A DNA stretch of 64,000 nucleotides from Clavibacter michiganensis (lineage in GTDB: Bacteria; Actinomycetota; Actinomycetes; Actinomycetales; Microbacteriaceae): positions 682,001 to 746,000 of the forward strand of contig NZ_CP080437.1 in NCBI RefSeq assembly GCF_021216655.1, read 5' to 3'. Both the position numbers and the translations under genes were made by a program. Position 1 is the stretch's first letter. The number at the start of each line of letters is the position of its first letter. Below, piece after piece: positions 18,042 through 27,178 of the stretch. The notes below the pieces were generated by a model, which ran no database searches, had not been told where the DNA came from, and was given only the letters and a program-made list of their open reading frames with translations.

Positions 18042-20099
18042 ATGCCATCGCTCATCACGAACCGCCTCGTGCTCCTCGACGCCGACCTCGGCGCCGACCG
18101 CGAGCACGCCGTCCGCACGCTCGCCGAGCGCGTGGTCGCGGAGGGCCGCGCCACCGACGCCGACGCCCTCTTCGCCGACGCGTGGGAGCGCGAGTCCAAG
18201 ACCGACACCGGCATGGGCGGCGGGCTCGCGATCCCGCACTGCCGCTCCGCCGCGGTCACCGAGGCCACGCTCGTCATGGCACGCCCGAAGCCCGCCGTCG
18301 ACTTCGGCGCCCCGGACGGCCCCGCCGACCTCGTCTTCTTCATCGCCGCGCCCGACGGAGCCGACCAGGAGCACCTCGTGCTGCTGTCGCGCCTCGCCCG
18401 GTCGCTCATCAAGCCGGAGTTCGTCGAGGCGCTGCGCACCGCGACGGACGAGGACCAGGTCGTCTCGCTCGTGGAGGGCGCGCTCGTGGACGAGCCCGCC
18501 TCCTCGACGGGCGCCCCGGCCGCTGCCGCTCCCGCCACGTCGGGGTCCGCACCCGCGGCGACAGCGCCGGACGCGCACGCGCCCGTGCTCATCGCCGTCA
18601 CCGCGTGCCCCACCGGCATCGCGCACACGTACATGGCCGCCGACTCCCTCGTCGCGGCGGCGAAGCGCGCAGGTGTCGAGCTGCACGTCGAGACCCAGGG
18701 ATCCTCCTCGGTCACGCCCGTCGACCCCGCGATCATCGCGCGGGCGACGGCCGTGATCTTCGCGGTGGACGTGGACGTGCGCGATCGCGCGCGCTTCGCC
18801 GGCAAGCCCGTCATCCAGTCGCCCGTCAAGCGCGGCATCGACCAGCCCGACCAGATGGTCGCCGAGGCCGTCGCGGCGGCGAAGGACCCGAGCGCCCCGC
18901 GCGTTCCGGGTGGCGCGTCGTCGTCCGCCGGATCCGAGCAGGCCTCCCCGCAGGCGTCGCAGTCGGTGGGCGCGCGCCTCAAGCGCTGGCTGCTCACGGG
19001 CGTCAGCTACATGATCCCGTTCGTCGCGGGCGGCGGCCTCCTCATCGCGCTCGGCTTCCTCCTCGGCGGGTACCGGATCACCGAGACCGCCTCCGATGTC
19101 GTGCTGCAGAACTCGCTCGCGAACCTGCCCGCGGGCGGCCTCGGCCAGTACCTCGGCGCCGTCGCGTTCGTCATCGGCAACGCGTCGATGGCGTTCCTCG
19201 TGCCCGCGCTGGCCGGCTACATCGCCTACGCCATCGCCGACCGGCCGGGCATCGCGCCCGGCTTCGTCGCGGGATCCATCTCCGTCATCATGGGCGCCGG
19301 CTTCCTCGGCGGCCTGGTGGGCGGCCTGGTCGCCGGTGGCATCGCCTACGCCATCGGCCGAATCGACGTGCCGCGCTGGCTGCGGGGCCTCATGCCCGTC
19401 GTGATCATCCCGCTGCTCGCCTCGATCGTCGCCTCCGGCCTCATGGTCATGGTGCTCGGCGGCCCGATCGCGGCCCTCACGCGCGGCCTCAACGGGTTCC
19501 TCTCCGGCCTCACCGGCACGTCGGCCATCGTCCTGGGCATCATCCTCGGCGTCATGATGTGCATCGACCTCGGCGGCCCCATCAACAAGGTGGCCTACTC
19601 GTTCGCGGTCGCCGGCCTCGGCGCCGGATCCATCACCGACCAGACGCCGTGGGAGATCATGGCCGCGGTCATGGCCGCCGGCATGGTGCCGCCGCTCGCC
19701 CTGGCGCTCGCCTCCACGGTGATCGACCGCCGCCTGTTCAGCCCGGCCGAGCGCGAGAACGGCAAGGCCGCGTGGCTCCTCGGCGCCGCGTTCATCTCCG
19801 AGGGCGCGATCCCGTTCGCCGCCGTCGACCCGCTGCGCGTGATCCCCGCCAGCATCGTCGGCGGTGCCGTCACGGGCGCCATGGTGATGGGCCTCGGCGT
19901 CGTGTCGCAGGCCCCCCACGGCGGCGTGTTCGTGCTCTTCGCGATGAACGGCACGTTCCTCGGCTTCCTCGCGTCCGTCGCGGTCGGAGCGGTGATCTCC
20001 GCGTTCCTCGTCGTGCTCTTCAAGCGCTTCACGACGAAGCGCCCGGAGGCCGTCGCCGAGACGTCCGCCGCCGACCAGGGCGTCCCCGTCGCGTCCTGA
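18042..20099 (+). CDS. fruA: Fructose-specific PTS enzyme EIIABC
   Basis: A 685-residue fused transporter. Residues 1-150 are EIIA (GGGLAIPHCRS, His66 the phosphorylation site); a Pro/Ala linker follows; residues 180-285 are EIIB, with VTACPTGIAHTYMAADSL, Cys188 being the phosphorylated cysteine; residues 310-670 are the EIIC membrane channel with about 8-10 helices (GVSYMIPFVAGGGLLIALGF onward). The order A-B-C in one chain is common in actinobacteria. It imports fructose and delivers fructose 1-phosphate, taking phosphate from the HPr encoded 55 bases downstream. AGGAGAAG before the ATG is a strong ribosome binding site. Confidence 0.97.
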   Translation: MPSLITNRLVLLDADLGADREHAVRTLAERVVAEGRATDADALFADAWERESKTDTGMGGGLAIPHCRSAAVTEATLVMARPKPAVDFGAPDGPADLVFFIAAPDGADQEHLVLLSRLARSLIKPEFVEALRTATDEDQVVSLVEGALVDEPASSTGAPAAAAPATSGSAPAATAPDAHAPVLIAVTACPTGIAHTYMAADSLVAAAKRAGVELHVETQGSSSVTPVDPAIIARATAVIFAVDVDVRDRARFAGKPVIQSPVKRGIDQPDQMVAEAVAAAKDPSAPRVPGGASSSAGSEQASPQASQSVGARLKRWLLTGVSYMIPFVAGGGLLIALGFLLGGYRITETASDVVLQNSLANLPAGGLGQYLGAVAFVIGNASMAFLVPALAGYIAYAIADRPGIAPGFVAGSISVIMGAGFLGGLVGGLVAGGIAYAIGRIDVPRWLRGLMPVVIIPLLASIVASGLMVMVLGGPIAALTRGLNGFLSGLTGTSAIVLGIILGVMMCIDLGGPINKVAYSFAVAGLGAGSITDQTPWEIMAAVMAAGMVPPLALALASTVIDRRLFSPAERENGKAAWLLGAAFISEGAIPFAAVDPLRVIPASIVGGAVTGAMVMGLGVVSQAPHGGVFVLFAMNGTFLGFLASVAVGAVISAFLVVLFKRFTTKRPEAVAETSAADQGVPVAS

Positions 20100-20154
20100 T
20101 CCCGACCCGTCCGAACCCGCCCGTCCCATCCGAAACACCTGAAGGAGAACGTCC

Positions 20155-20427
20155 ATGACCGAGCGCACCGCCACCATCGGCAGCCGCGTGGGCCTGCACG
20201 CCCGACCCGCATCCCTCTTCATCGAGGCCGTGCGCCGCACGGGCATGCCGGTGAAGATCAGCAAGCCGGGCGGCACGCCGCTCGACGCGACGAGCATCCT
20301 GTCGCTGATGAGCCTCGGCGCCGCCAACGGCGACCAGGTGGTCCTCACGGCCGAGGGCGACGGCGCGGACGCCGCGCTCGACGAGCTCGCGGCGCTGCTC
20401 GAGAGCGACCTCGACGCCGTCGAGTAG
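20155..20427 (+). CDS. ptsH: Phosphocarrier protein HPr
   Basis: A 90-residue HPr. The active-site loop GLHARPAS puts the phosphorylated His at residue 15, and the second region LDATSILSLM contains Ser47, equivalent to the regulatory Ser46 of Firmicutes. No HPr kinase is seen here. It is the last gene of the fructose operon, after a strong ribosome binding site (GAAGGAGAA), and is ended by a hairpin. No ptsI is in the window, so enzyme I must come from elsewhere. Confidence 0.97.
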   Translation: MTERTATIGSRVGLHARPASLFIEAVRRTGMPVKISKPGGTPLDATSILSLMSLGAANGDQVVLTAEGDGADAALDELAALLESDLDAVE

Positions 20428-20439
20428 CCGACCCCACGT

Positions 20440-20479
20440 CGAGAGGCCCGGACACCGCGATGCGGGTCCGGGCCTCTCG
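20440..20479. terminator. Hairpin terminator after ptsH
   Basis: CGAGAGGCCCGGAC (20440-20453) pairs perfectly with 20466-20479 over a 12-base loop. It lies between convergent ptsH and the SDR gene. Confidence 0.82.
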
Positions 20480-20501
20480 TCGTGTCAGGCGACGCGGCTG
20501 G

Positions 20502-22049
20502 TCACCACTCGGCGACGCGGTAGTCCTTGAGGAAGACGCCCGAGATGTCCTCGCCGGCCTGGCCCATGACGATGGGGTCGTAGACCCGGGCGGCGCCGTC
20601 GACGAGGTCGAGCGGCGCGTGGAAGCCCTCCTCGGCGAGGCGCACCTTCGTGGGGTGCGGGCGCTCGTCGGTGATCCAGCCCGTGTCGACGCTCGTCATG
20701 AGGATGCCGTCCGTCTCGCGCATCTCGCGCGCCGAGGTGCGGGTCATCATGTTGAGCGCGGCCTTCGCCATGTTCGTGTGCGGGTGGCCGGGGCCCTTGT
20801 ACGCGCGGGCGAACTGGCCCTCCATGGCGCTGACGTTGACGACGTACTTCCGGCGCGACGCCGACGCGGCCATCGCGGGGCGCAGCCGGCTGACGAGCAG
20901 GAACGGCGCCGTGACGTTGGCGAGCTGGACCTCGAGCATCTCCAGGGGATCGACCTCGTGCACGACCTGGGTCCAGCTGTTCGCGTCGTGCAGGTCGGGC
21001 ACGAGGCCGCCCGCGTCGATCGCGGTGCCGGCCGCGAGGCGCGCCAGCGACGACGAGCCCGCGGTCATGGCGAGCTCGGTGACCTCGGCGGCGGTGATCC
21101 CGGTGGCGGTCGAGAGGATGGGGTGCGCTGCGACGGACGCGGCGAGGGCCGCCGGGTGCGCATCGGCCGTGTGGCCGAACGTGAGCAGCTCGGGGAGGTC
21201 GCCGTCGGGCAGGGGCGCCGCCTCGGCCTCCGACAGCGGCGCGTACGAGCCAGGGGAGCGACGCACGGTCTGCGCGGCGTTGTTGATGAGGATGTCGAGC
21301 GGACCGGCGGCGGCCACCGCGTCCGTGAGCCCGATGACCTGCGCGGGGTCGCGGAGGTCGAGGCCCACGATGCGGAGGCGGTGCACCCACTCGTGCGCGT
21401 CGGGCAGGCCTGCGAAGCGGCGCACGGCGTCGCGCGGGAAGCGGGTGGTGATGGTGGTGTGGGCGCCGTCGCGGAGGAGGCGCAGCGCGATGTGCATGCC
21501 GATCTTGGCGCGGCCGCCCGTGAGGAGCGCGCGCATGCCGGAGAGGTCGGTGCGGGCCTCGCGCTTCGCGTGGTTGAGGAGCGCGCAGTCCGGGCAGAGC
21601 TGGTGGTAGAACGCGTCGACCTGCGTGTAGTGCTGCTTGCAGATGTAGCAGGGGCGCGAGCGCAGGAGCGTGCCGGCGGTGGGCTTCGCGGTCGTGATGG
21701 CCAGCGGGATCCCGCGGGTCTCGTCGTCGATGCGGTCGGGTGCGCCCGTGGCGGTGGCGGCGACGACGGCGCGGTCGGCGCTGGCGACGGCCTCGCGCTT
21801 CTCGAGCCGGCGGGCCTTCTTCACCTGCTTGAACATGGAGGCGGTGGCGCGGCGGACGGCGACGAAGTCGGGGTGCTCCTCATCGATGTCGGCCAGCGAG
21901 CCGAGCACGCGGAGGGCGACGGCGAGGTCGGCGGGATCGATGGCCGATCCGGGGGCGGCCGACCGGTCGGGGGAGGAGATGGCATCGGGCAGGGGGGTGA
22001 CGGGATCCGCGGGGCGGGCGGGGTCGTCGGGCAGGGCGTCGGAGGGCAC
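20502..22049 (-). CDS. Unusual SDR protein with N-terminal zinc-ribbon-like motif
   Basis: A 515-residue protein. An N-terminal helical part (about 35-85, charged, with KKARRLEKRE) leads to a four-cysteine motif near 130-155: CYIC and, 19 residues later, CPDC, which looks like a zinc ribbon. From about 170 a Rossmann domain of the short-chain dehydrogenase type follows (LLTGGRAKIGMHIALRLLRDG, DILINNAAQT, VNVSAMEGQF). The catalytic YxxxK is altered: the lysine in HTNMAKAALN is preceded at the Tyr position by Thr, with a Tyr several residues earlier (RAYKGPG). NAD(P) binding is likely; whether it is an active oxidoreductase is open. It is a single gene with a 15-bp direct repeat just upstream. 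Confidence 0.78.
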   Translation of the reverse strand: MPSDALPDDPARPADPVTPLPDAISSPDRSAAPGSAIDPADLAVALRVLGSLADIDEEHPDFVAVRRATASMFKQVKKARRLEKREAVASADRAVVAATATGAPDRIDDETRGIPLAITTAKPTAGTLLRSRPCYICKQHYTQVDAFYHQLCPDCALLNHAKREARTDLSGMRALLTGGRAKIGMHIALRLLRDGAHTTITTRFPRDAVRRFAGLPDAHEWVHRLRIVGLDLRDPAQVIGLTDAVAAAGPLDILINNAAQTVRRSPGSYAPLSEAEAAPLPDGDLPELLTFGHTADAHPAALAASVAAHPILSTATGITAAEVTELAMTAGSSSLARLAAGTAIDAGGLVPDLHDANSWTQVVHEVDPLEMLEVQLANVTAPFLLVSRLRPAMAASASRRKYVVNVSAMEGQFARAYKGPGHPHTNMAKAALNMMTRTSAREMRETDGILMTSVDTGWITDERPHPTKVRLAEEGFHAPLDLVDGAARVYDPIVMGQAGEDISGVFLKDYRVAEW

Positions 22050-22064
22050 AGGAGATGATACCCG

Positions 22065-22096
22065 GGGCGTCGACGGCTCCCGGGCGTCGACGGCTC
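22065..22096. repeat. 15-bp direct repeat upstream of the SDR gene
   Basis: GGGCGTCGACGGCTC occurs at 22065-22079 and again at 22082-22096, 17 bases apart. It lies directly before the start of the minus-strand SDR gene (22049), where a regulator could bind. Confidence 0.5.
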
Positions 22097-22130
22097 GACG
22101 GCGGCGGCGGCCGACGGGGACCGGGCGGCG

Positions 22131-22406
22131 CTACATCGTGGTGGCGAAGCCCACCGCGGCGGCGATGACCGCCCAGAGCGCGATGGTGACGACCACGAGG
22201 GCGATGACCCCGGTGCGGCGGTCGCGCCAGCGAGCCCGCTCCGTCTCGGGGTCGACGGGAACGGACTCGAGGGCGGCGACGACGGCGGTCGCGTCGTCCG
22301 CGACGTGACCCGCGGTGGCCTCGTCCGGGGCGGCGGGCGGCGTCGATGCCGGGGTCGGGTGGAGCGGGGCGCGGTCGGGACGCGGGTCGAGCGGGAGGGA
22401 CGGCAT
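22131..22406 (-). CDS. Small membrane protein, unknown
   Basis: A 91-residue protein with a Pro/Ala-rich start, an acidic middle, a basic RWRDRRTG motif and one C-terminal hydrophobic helix (about 69-90, VIALVVVTIALWAVIAAAVGFA). It looks like a tail-anchored or single-span protein with its N-terminus in the cytoplasm. No family is recognised. The ATG at 22406 is near the start of the divergent helicase gene (22494), so the two share an 87-base promoter region. Coding seems likely because the hydrophobic helix ends cleanly at the stop; the rest has little to judge by. Confidence 0.6.
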   Translation of the reverse strand: MPSLPLDPRPDRAPLHPTPASTPPAAPDEATAGHVADDATAVVAALESVPVDPETERARWRDRRTGVIALVVVTIALWAVIAAAVGFATTM

Positions 22407-22493
22407 CCGGCGACCGTACGCGCTGGCGCCCCGAGGACCCTGCCGCCTGTGGAGAACTCCGCAGCGGGACGCGTGGGGGAGGATGGACGCATC

Positions 22494-25034
22494 ATGTCGG
22501 ACACCGCGCTCGCCCCCACGCTCACCGAGGAGGCGGCCCGGCTGGCCGTGGACGGGGCGACCGACGACGCCATCTACGACGCGTTCGCCGAGTGGGCGCT
22601 GGCGCAGGGGATCGAGCTGTACCCGGCGCAGGACGAGGCGGCGCTGGAGATCGCGTCGGGCGCGAACCTCATCCTCTCGACGCCGACCGGCACGGGGAAG
22701 TCGCTCGTCGCGGTGGCAGCGCACTTCGCGGCGCTCGCCCGGGGACGCCGCTCGTACTACACGGCGCCCATCAAGGCGCTCGTCTCCGAGAAGTTCTTCG
22801 CCCTCGTGGAGCTGTTCGGGGCGGCCCAGGTGGGCATGGTCACGGGCGACTCCTCCGTGAACCCGGACGCGCCGATCATCTGCTGCACCGCCGAGATCCT
22901 CGCCAACCGGTCGCTCCGCGGCGGCGCGGACACGCCCGTCGACCAGGTGGTGATGGACGAGTTCCACTTCTACGCGGATCCGCAGCGCGGCTGGGCCTGG
23001 CAGGTACCGCTCCTGCTCCTGCCGCACGCGCAGTTCGTGCTCATGTCGGCGACGCTCGGCGACGTGACCGACCTCGCGGACGACCTCACGCGCCGCACCG
23101 GGCGTCCGACGGCGCGCATCACGGGCATCGAGCGGCCGGTGCCGCTGTTCTTCCACTACGCGGTGACGCCCGTGCAGGAGACCGTCGAGGAGCTGCTCGA
23201 CACGAAGCAGGCGCCCGTCTACATCGTGCACTTCGCGCAGGCGGCGGCCCTCGAGCGGGCGCAGGCGCTGTCGAGCATCAAGATCGTGACGCGGGAGCAG
23301 CGGGACGAGATCGCGGAGATCATCGGCGGCTTCCGGTTCAGCACGGCGTTCGGCAAGACGCTGTCGCGGCTCGTGCGCGCGGGGATCGGCGTGCACCACG
23401 CGGGCATGCTGCCGAAGTACCGGCGGCTCGTCGAGCAGCTCGCGCAGCAGGGCCTCCTCCGGGTGATCTGCGGGACCGACACCCTCGGCGTGGGGATCAA
23501 CGTCCCCATCCGGACGGTGCTCTTCACGGGCCTCACCAAGTACGACGGCACGCGGATGCGGCAGCTCAACGCGCGCGAGTTCCACCAGATCGCGGGACGC
23601 GCGGGCCGGGCCGGGTACGACACCGCGGGCACCGTGGTCGCGCAGGCACCCGAGCACGAGACCGAGAACATCAAGATGCTCGAGCGCGCGGGCGACGACG
23701 TGAAGAAGCGGCGGAAGCTCGTGCGCAAGAAGGCGCCGGAGGGCTTCGTCTCGTGGGGCGAGCCGAGCTTCCGCAAGCTCATCGACGCGGAGCCCGAGCG
23801 CCTGACGTCGAGCATGCAGGTGAGCCACGCGATGATGCTCAACGTCATCGCGCGCGGCGGCGACGTGTTCGCCGACATGCGCGCGCTCGTCGAGGACAAC
23901 CACGAGCCCAGGGGCCGCCAGCTCGCGCTCGCGCGTCGTGCCCTCGCCATCTACCGGACGCTGCGGACGGCCGGGATAGTGGAGCAGGTGGACGGCCCCG
24001 ACGGCGGGCCCACCCGGATCACGCTGACGGTGGACCTGCAGGCCGACTTCGCGCTCAACCAGCCGCTGTCGCCGTTCGCGGTCGCCGTGTTCGAGATCCT
24101 CGACCGCGAGTCGCCGACCTACGCGCTCGACATGGTGAGCGTCGTCGAGGCGACCCTCGACGACCCGCGGCCGATCCTGTCGCAGCAGCAGTTCAAGGCC
24201 CGCGGCGAGGCCGTGCAGGCCATGAAGGCCGAGGGCATCGAGTACGACCAGCGCATGGAGCTGCTCGAGGGGATCACCCACCCGAAGCCGCTCGAGGAGC
24301 TGCTCGACCAGTCGTTCGCGACCTACAGCGCGAGCCAGCCGTGGATCGGCGACTTCGCGCTCAGCCCGAAGTCGGTCGTCCGCGACATGTACGAGCGGGC
24401 GATGTCCTTCAGCGAGCTGATCTCGTTCTACGGGCTCATGCGCTCCGAAGGGCTCGTGCTCCGCTACCTCTCCGACGCGTTCCGGGCGCTCCGGCAGACC
24501 GTCCCCGACGAGGCGAAGACCGAGGAGCTGCTCGACGTCATCGAGTGGCTGGGGGAGCTCGTGCGCCAGGTCGACTCGAGCCTCCTCGACGAGTGGGAGG
24601 AGCTGTCGCACCCGACCCAGGCTCCCGGCGACGCGCCCGTGCTTCCGCCCGCGCCGAAGCTCCTCACGTCGAACACGCGCGCGTTCCGGATCCTCGTGCG
24701 CAACGAGCTGTTCCGCCGCGTGCAGCTCGCGGCGCGCGAGGACCTCCAGGCGCTCGGCGAGCTGGATCAGGCGGCGGGCTTCGACGCGGACGCGTGGGGC
24801 GACGCGCTCGACGGCTACTTCGGCGAGTACGACCGGATCCTCACCGACGGCGACGCCCGAAGCCAGGCGCTCGTCACGATCGAGGAGGGCCCGACCGCGT
24901 GGACCGTCCGGCAGGCGCTGCACGACCCCGAGGGCGACCACGACTGGGGCATCGAGGCGACGGTGGACCTCGACGCGTCGAACGAGGCAGGCGAGGCCGT
25001 CGTGCGCGTAACCCGCGTGGGCACACTCTCGTGA
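22494..25034 (+). CDS. DEAD/DEAH-box helicase with DUF3516 domain
   Basis: An 846-residue superfamily 2 helicase. The motifs are clear: Q-region YPAQDEAALEI, motif I STPTGTGKS (about residues 61-69), motif II DEFH (in VMDEFHFYAD), motif III SATLG, and in the second RecA lobe GIGVHHAGMLPKYR, GTDTLGVGIN and motif VI HQIAGRAGRAG. The arrangement resembles Ski2/Mtr4-like RNA helicases. The C-terminal 430 residues match the DUF3516 region that accompanies this type in actinobacteria. A role in RNA turnover or DNA repair is plausible. ATG 22494 follows GGGGGAGG. The next gene, an SDR, overlaps its stop by GTGA. Confidence 0.92.
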   Translation: MSDTALAPTLTEEAARLAVDGATDDAIYDAFAEWALAQGIELYPAQDEAALEIASGANLILSTPTGTGKSLVAVAAHFAALARGRRSYYTAPIKALVSEKFFALVELFGAAQVGMVTGDSSVNPDAPIICCTAEILANRSLRGGADTPVDQVVMDEFHFYADPQRGWAWQVPLLLLPHAQFVLMSATLGDVTDLADDLTRRTGRPTARITGIERPVPLFFHYAVTPVQETVEELLDTKQAPVYIVHFAQAAALERAQALSSIKIVTREQRDEIAEIIGGFRFSTAFGKTLSRLVRAGIGVHHAGMLPKYRRLVEQLAQQGLLRVICGTDTLGVGINVPIRTVLFTGLTKYDGTRMRQLNAREFHQIAGRAGRAGYDTAGTVVAQAPEHETENIKMLERAGDDVKKRRKLVRKKAPEGFVSWGEPSFRKLIDAEPERLTSSMQVSHAMMLNVIARGGDVFADMRALVEDNHEPRGRQLALARRALAIYRTLRTAGIVEQVDGPDGGPTRITLTVDLQADFALNQPLSPFAVAVFEILDRESPTYALDMVSVVEATLDDPRPILSQQQFKARGEAVQAMKAEGIEYDQRMELLEGITHPKPLEELLDQSFATYSASQPWIGDFALSPKSVVRDMYERAMSFSELISFYGLMRSEGLVLRYLSDAFRALRQTVPDEAKTEELLDVIEWLGELVRQVDSSLLDEWEELSHPTQAPGDAPVLPPAPKLLTSNTRAFRILVRNELFRRVQLAAREDLQALGELDQAAGFDADAWGDALDGYFGEYDRILTDGDARSQALVTIEEGPTAWTVRQALHDPEGDHDWGIEATVDLDASNEAGEAVVRVTRVGTLS

Positions 25035-25960
25035 GCGTCGCGCCCCGTCTGCCCGACCTGTCCGGGCGGACGATCCTCGTCACGGGCGCGAACGGCGGCA
25101 TCGGGTTCTGGACGTCCGCGCAGCTCGCCGCGGCGGGCGCCCGCGTGCTGCTCGCCTGCCGCTCCGCCGGACGCGGGGACGCGGCCGCCCGGACGCTCCG
25201 GGCGCGCGTGCCGGGGGCCGACGTGGATGTCGTGTCCCTGGATCTCGCGAGCCTGGCCAGCGTGGACGCCTGCGTCGCCGCCGTGCGGGAGGACCTCGAC
25301 GCGATCGTCGCGAACGCGGGCCTGACCCCGGCGGGCGGCCGCGCGCGGCACCGCCGGACGACGATCGACGGGTTCGAGGAGCTCATGGGCACGAACGCGC
25401 TCGGCCACTTCGCGCTCGTCGCCGGGCTCGCGCCGCGGCTGCGGGCGGGCGGACGCGTGGTGATGCTCGGATCCCTCGCCCATCGCTTCTCGCCGCTCGA
25501 CCTCGGCGACCTCGCGGGGGAGCGCCGCATGCCGGCGCTCGTCCGGTACGGGCGATCGAAGACGGCCTGCATGGTGATCGCGGCCGAGCTCGACCGGCGG
25601 TGGCGCGCCGCGGGATCCGACCGCGTCGCACTCGCGGCGCACCCCGGCTACTCGGTGGACGCGCTGACGCCGCCGCAGGATCCGGCCCACCATCCGCACG
25701 GACTCGACGCCGCGCGCCGACGGCTCTCGAGGGCCGGCCGCGTCCTCGTGCAGGGCAAGGACGCCGGCGCGTGGCCGGTCGCGCACGCCGCGGCCGCGGA
25801 CGGCGTCACGGGCGGCGCCTTCTGGGGTCCCTGCGGTCCGCTCGAGCTGACGGGCGCGCCTGCTCCCGCGTTCGTCGCGGAGCACGCGCGATCGCGGGCC
25901 GTCGCGGAGCAGCTGTGGGCCGCCGCCGAGGACGCGACGGGGATCCGCTTCCGGCCCTGA
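25031..25960 (+). CDS. Short-chain dehydrogenase/reductase
   Basis: A 309-residue classical-type SDR. The nucleotide site is ILVTGANGGIGFWTSAQL (about 16-33), followed by LACRSAGRG, the DAIVANAGLTP motif (NNAG-like, here ANAG), MTSer-type GSLAHRFS and the catalytic pair in RYGRSKTACM (Tyr-x-x-x-Lys). It resembles retinol dehydrogenase/WW-domain oxidoreductase-like proteins. It starts with GTG 25031 inside the helicase stop, so its translation is coupled to a helicase, an odd functional pairing. The substrate is not predictable. Confidence 0.88.
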   Translation: MSVAPRLPDLSGRTILVTGANGGIGFWTSAQLAAAGARVLLACRSAGRGDAAARTLRARVPGADVDVVSLDLASLASVDACVAAVREDLDAIVANAGLTPAGGRARHRRTTIDGFEELMGTNALGHFALVAGLAPRLRAGGRVVMLGSLAHRFSPLDLGDLAGERRMPALVRYGRSKTACMVIAAELDRRWRAAGSDRVALAAHPGYSVDALTPPQDPAHHPHGLDAARRRLSRAGRVLVQGKDAGAWPVAHAAAADGVTGGAFWGPCGPLELTGAPAPAFVAEHARSRAVAEQLWAAAEDATGIRFRP

Positions 25961-25975
25961 CCACGGCCGCCCGGC

Positions 25976-27094
25976 TCAGCCCCGCGGCGTCCCGAGCACG
26001 TCGTCGAGCGCGTCGCGGAACGCGGCCGTCTCCTCGGGGGTGCCGACGGAGACCCGGAGCCAGCCCTCGGGTCCGGTCTCGCGGATCAGGACGCCGCGGT
26101 CGAGCAGCCCCTGCCACACCGCGTGGCGATCGGGGAACCGGCCGAAGAGCACGAAGTTCGCGTCCGAGGGCGCCACCTCGAAGCCGCGGCCGCGCAGCCA
26201 CTCGACGAGCGCGTCCCGCTCCTCGCGCAGCGACGCGACCTGCGCGAGCAGCACCCCGCTGTGCCGGAGGGCGGCGGTCGCGCTCACCTGCGTGATCCGG
26301 GACAGGTGGTACGGCAGGCGCACGATCCGGAGCGCGTCGACGACCGCGGGGGACGCCGCGAGGTACCCGAGCCGGCCGCCCGCGAAGGCGAACGCCTTGC
26401 TCATGGTGCGCGACACGATCAGGCGCGGGTTGTCGGGGAGCAGCGAGATCGCCGTCGGCACGCCCTCGCGACGGAACTCGGCGTAGGCCTCGTCGATCAC
26501 CACGACGCCGGGGGCGACCGAGAGCACGTGCTCGATCTCGGGGATCGTGAGCGCGGTGCCCGTGGGGTTGTTCGGCGAGGTGAGGAACACGACGCTCGGC
26601 TGGTGCTGCTCGACGAGCGCCGTGACGTTCGCGAGGTCGAGCGTGAAGTCCTCCTGGCGGCGCCCCGAGACCCAGCGCGTGAGCGTGTTGCGCGCGTACT
26701 CCGGGTACATCGCGTAGTGCGGCGCGAACGAGAGGGCGACGCGGTCGGTGCCGCCGAAGGCCTGGAGCACCTGCTGCAGCACCTCGTTGGATCCGTTCGC
26801 CGCCCAGACGTTCTCCGGCCCGAGCTCCAGGCCGCTGTCCGCCGTGAGGTAGTCCGCGAGCTCGGTGCGGAGCTCCAGGAACTCGCGGTCCGGGTAGCGG
26901 TTGAGCCCCCGCGCGGCCTCGAGCACGGCCTCGCTCACGGCCACCGCGACCTCCTCGGGCAGCGGGTACGGGTTCTCGTTCACGTTGAGGAGCACGGGCA
27001 CGTCGAGCTGCGGGGCGCCGTAGGGCTCCTCGCCGCGGATCCCGTCGCGGAGGGGCAGGTCGGCGAGGGTGGTCTCGGACCAGTCGGGGCTCAT
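25976..27094 (-). CDS. hisC: Histidinol-phosphate aminotransferase
   Basis: A 372-residue fold-type I aminotransferase. NENPYPLPEEV (about 39-49), AANGSNEVLQQVL (about 98-110), SPNNPTGT (about 173-180), IDEAYAEF (about 200-207) and the PLP lysine Lys233 in SRTMSKAFAFAGGRLGYL match HisC, which makes histidinol phosphate with glutamate as amino donor. No other histidine gene is in the window, so it is either a detached hisC or a paralogue with another acceptor, for example an aromatic amino acid aminotransferase; HisC and AroAT of actinobacteria are hard to tell apart. It converges with the SDR gene with only 15 bases between. Confidence 0.85.
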   Translation of the reverse strand: MSPDWSETTLADLPLRDGIRGEEPYGAPQLDVPVLLNVNENPYPLPEEVAVAVSEAVLEAARGLNRYPDREFLELRTELADYLTADSGLELGPENVWAANGSNEVLQQVLQAFGGTDRVALSFAPHYAMYPEYARNTLTRWVSGRRQEDFTLDLANVTALVEQHQPSVVFLTSPNNPTGTALTIPEIEHVLSVAPGVVVIDEAYAEFRREGVPTAISLLPDNPRLIVSRTMSKAFAFAGGRLGYLAASPAVVDALRIVRLPYHLSRITQVSATAALRHSGVLLAQVASLREERDALVEWLRGRGFEVAPSDANFVLFGRFPDRHAVWQGLLDRGVLIRETGPEGWLRVSVGTPEETAAFRDALDDVLGTPRG

Positions 27095-27178
27095 GGGTCT
27101 CCTCGGGTTCGGTCGGGTCCCCATCCTCCCATCGACCGGGCAGGCGGACGCCCGGCGCGGGGCGGCTAGGGTCGACGG

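Noticed and set aside
22407..24941. Minus-strand open frame opposite the DUF3516 helicase, continuous with the small membrane protein gene
   Set aside because: Only the last 91 codons (from ATG 22406) look like a protein with a membrane helix; the upstream part is a shadow of the helicase.
25976..27094. hisC as part of a his operon
   Set aside because: No hisB, hisD, hisH or other histidine gene is adjacent; the gene is kept as a detached hisC or related aminotransferase.
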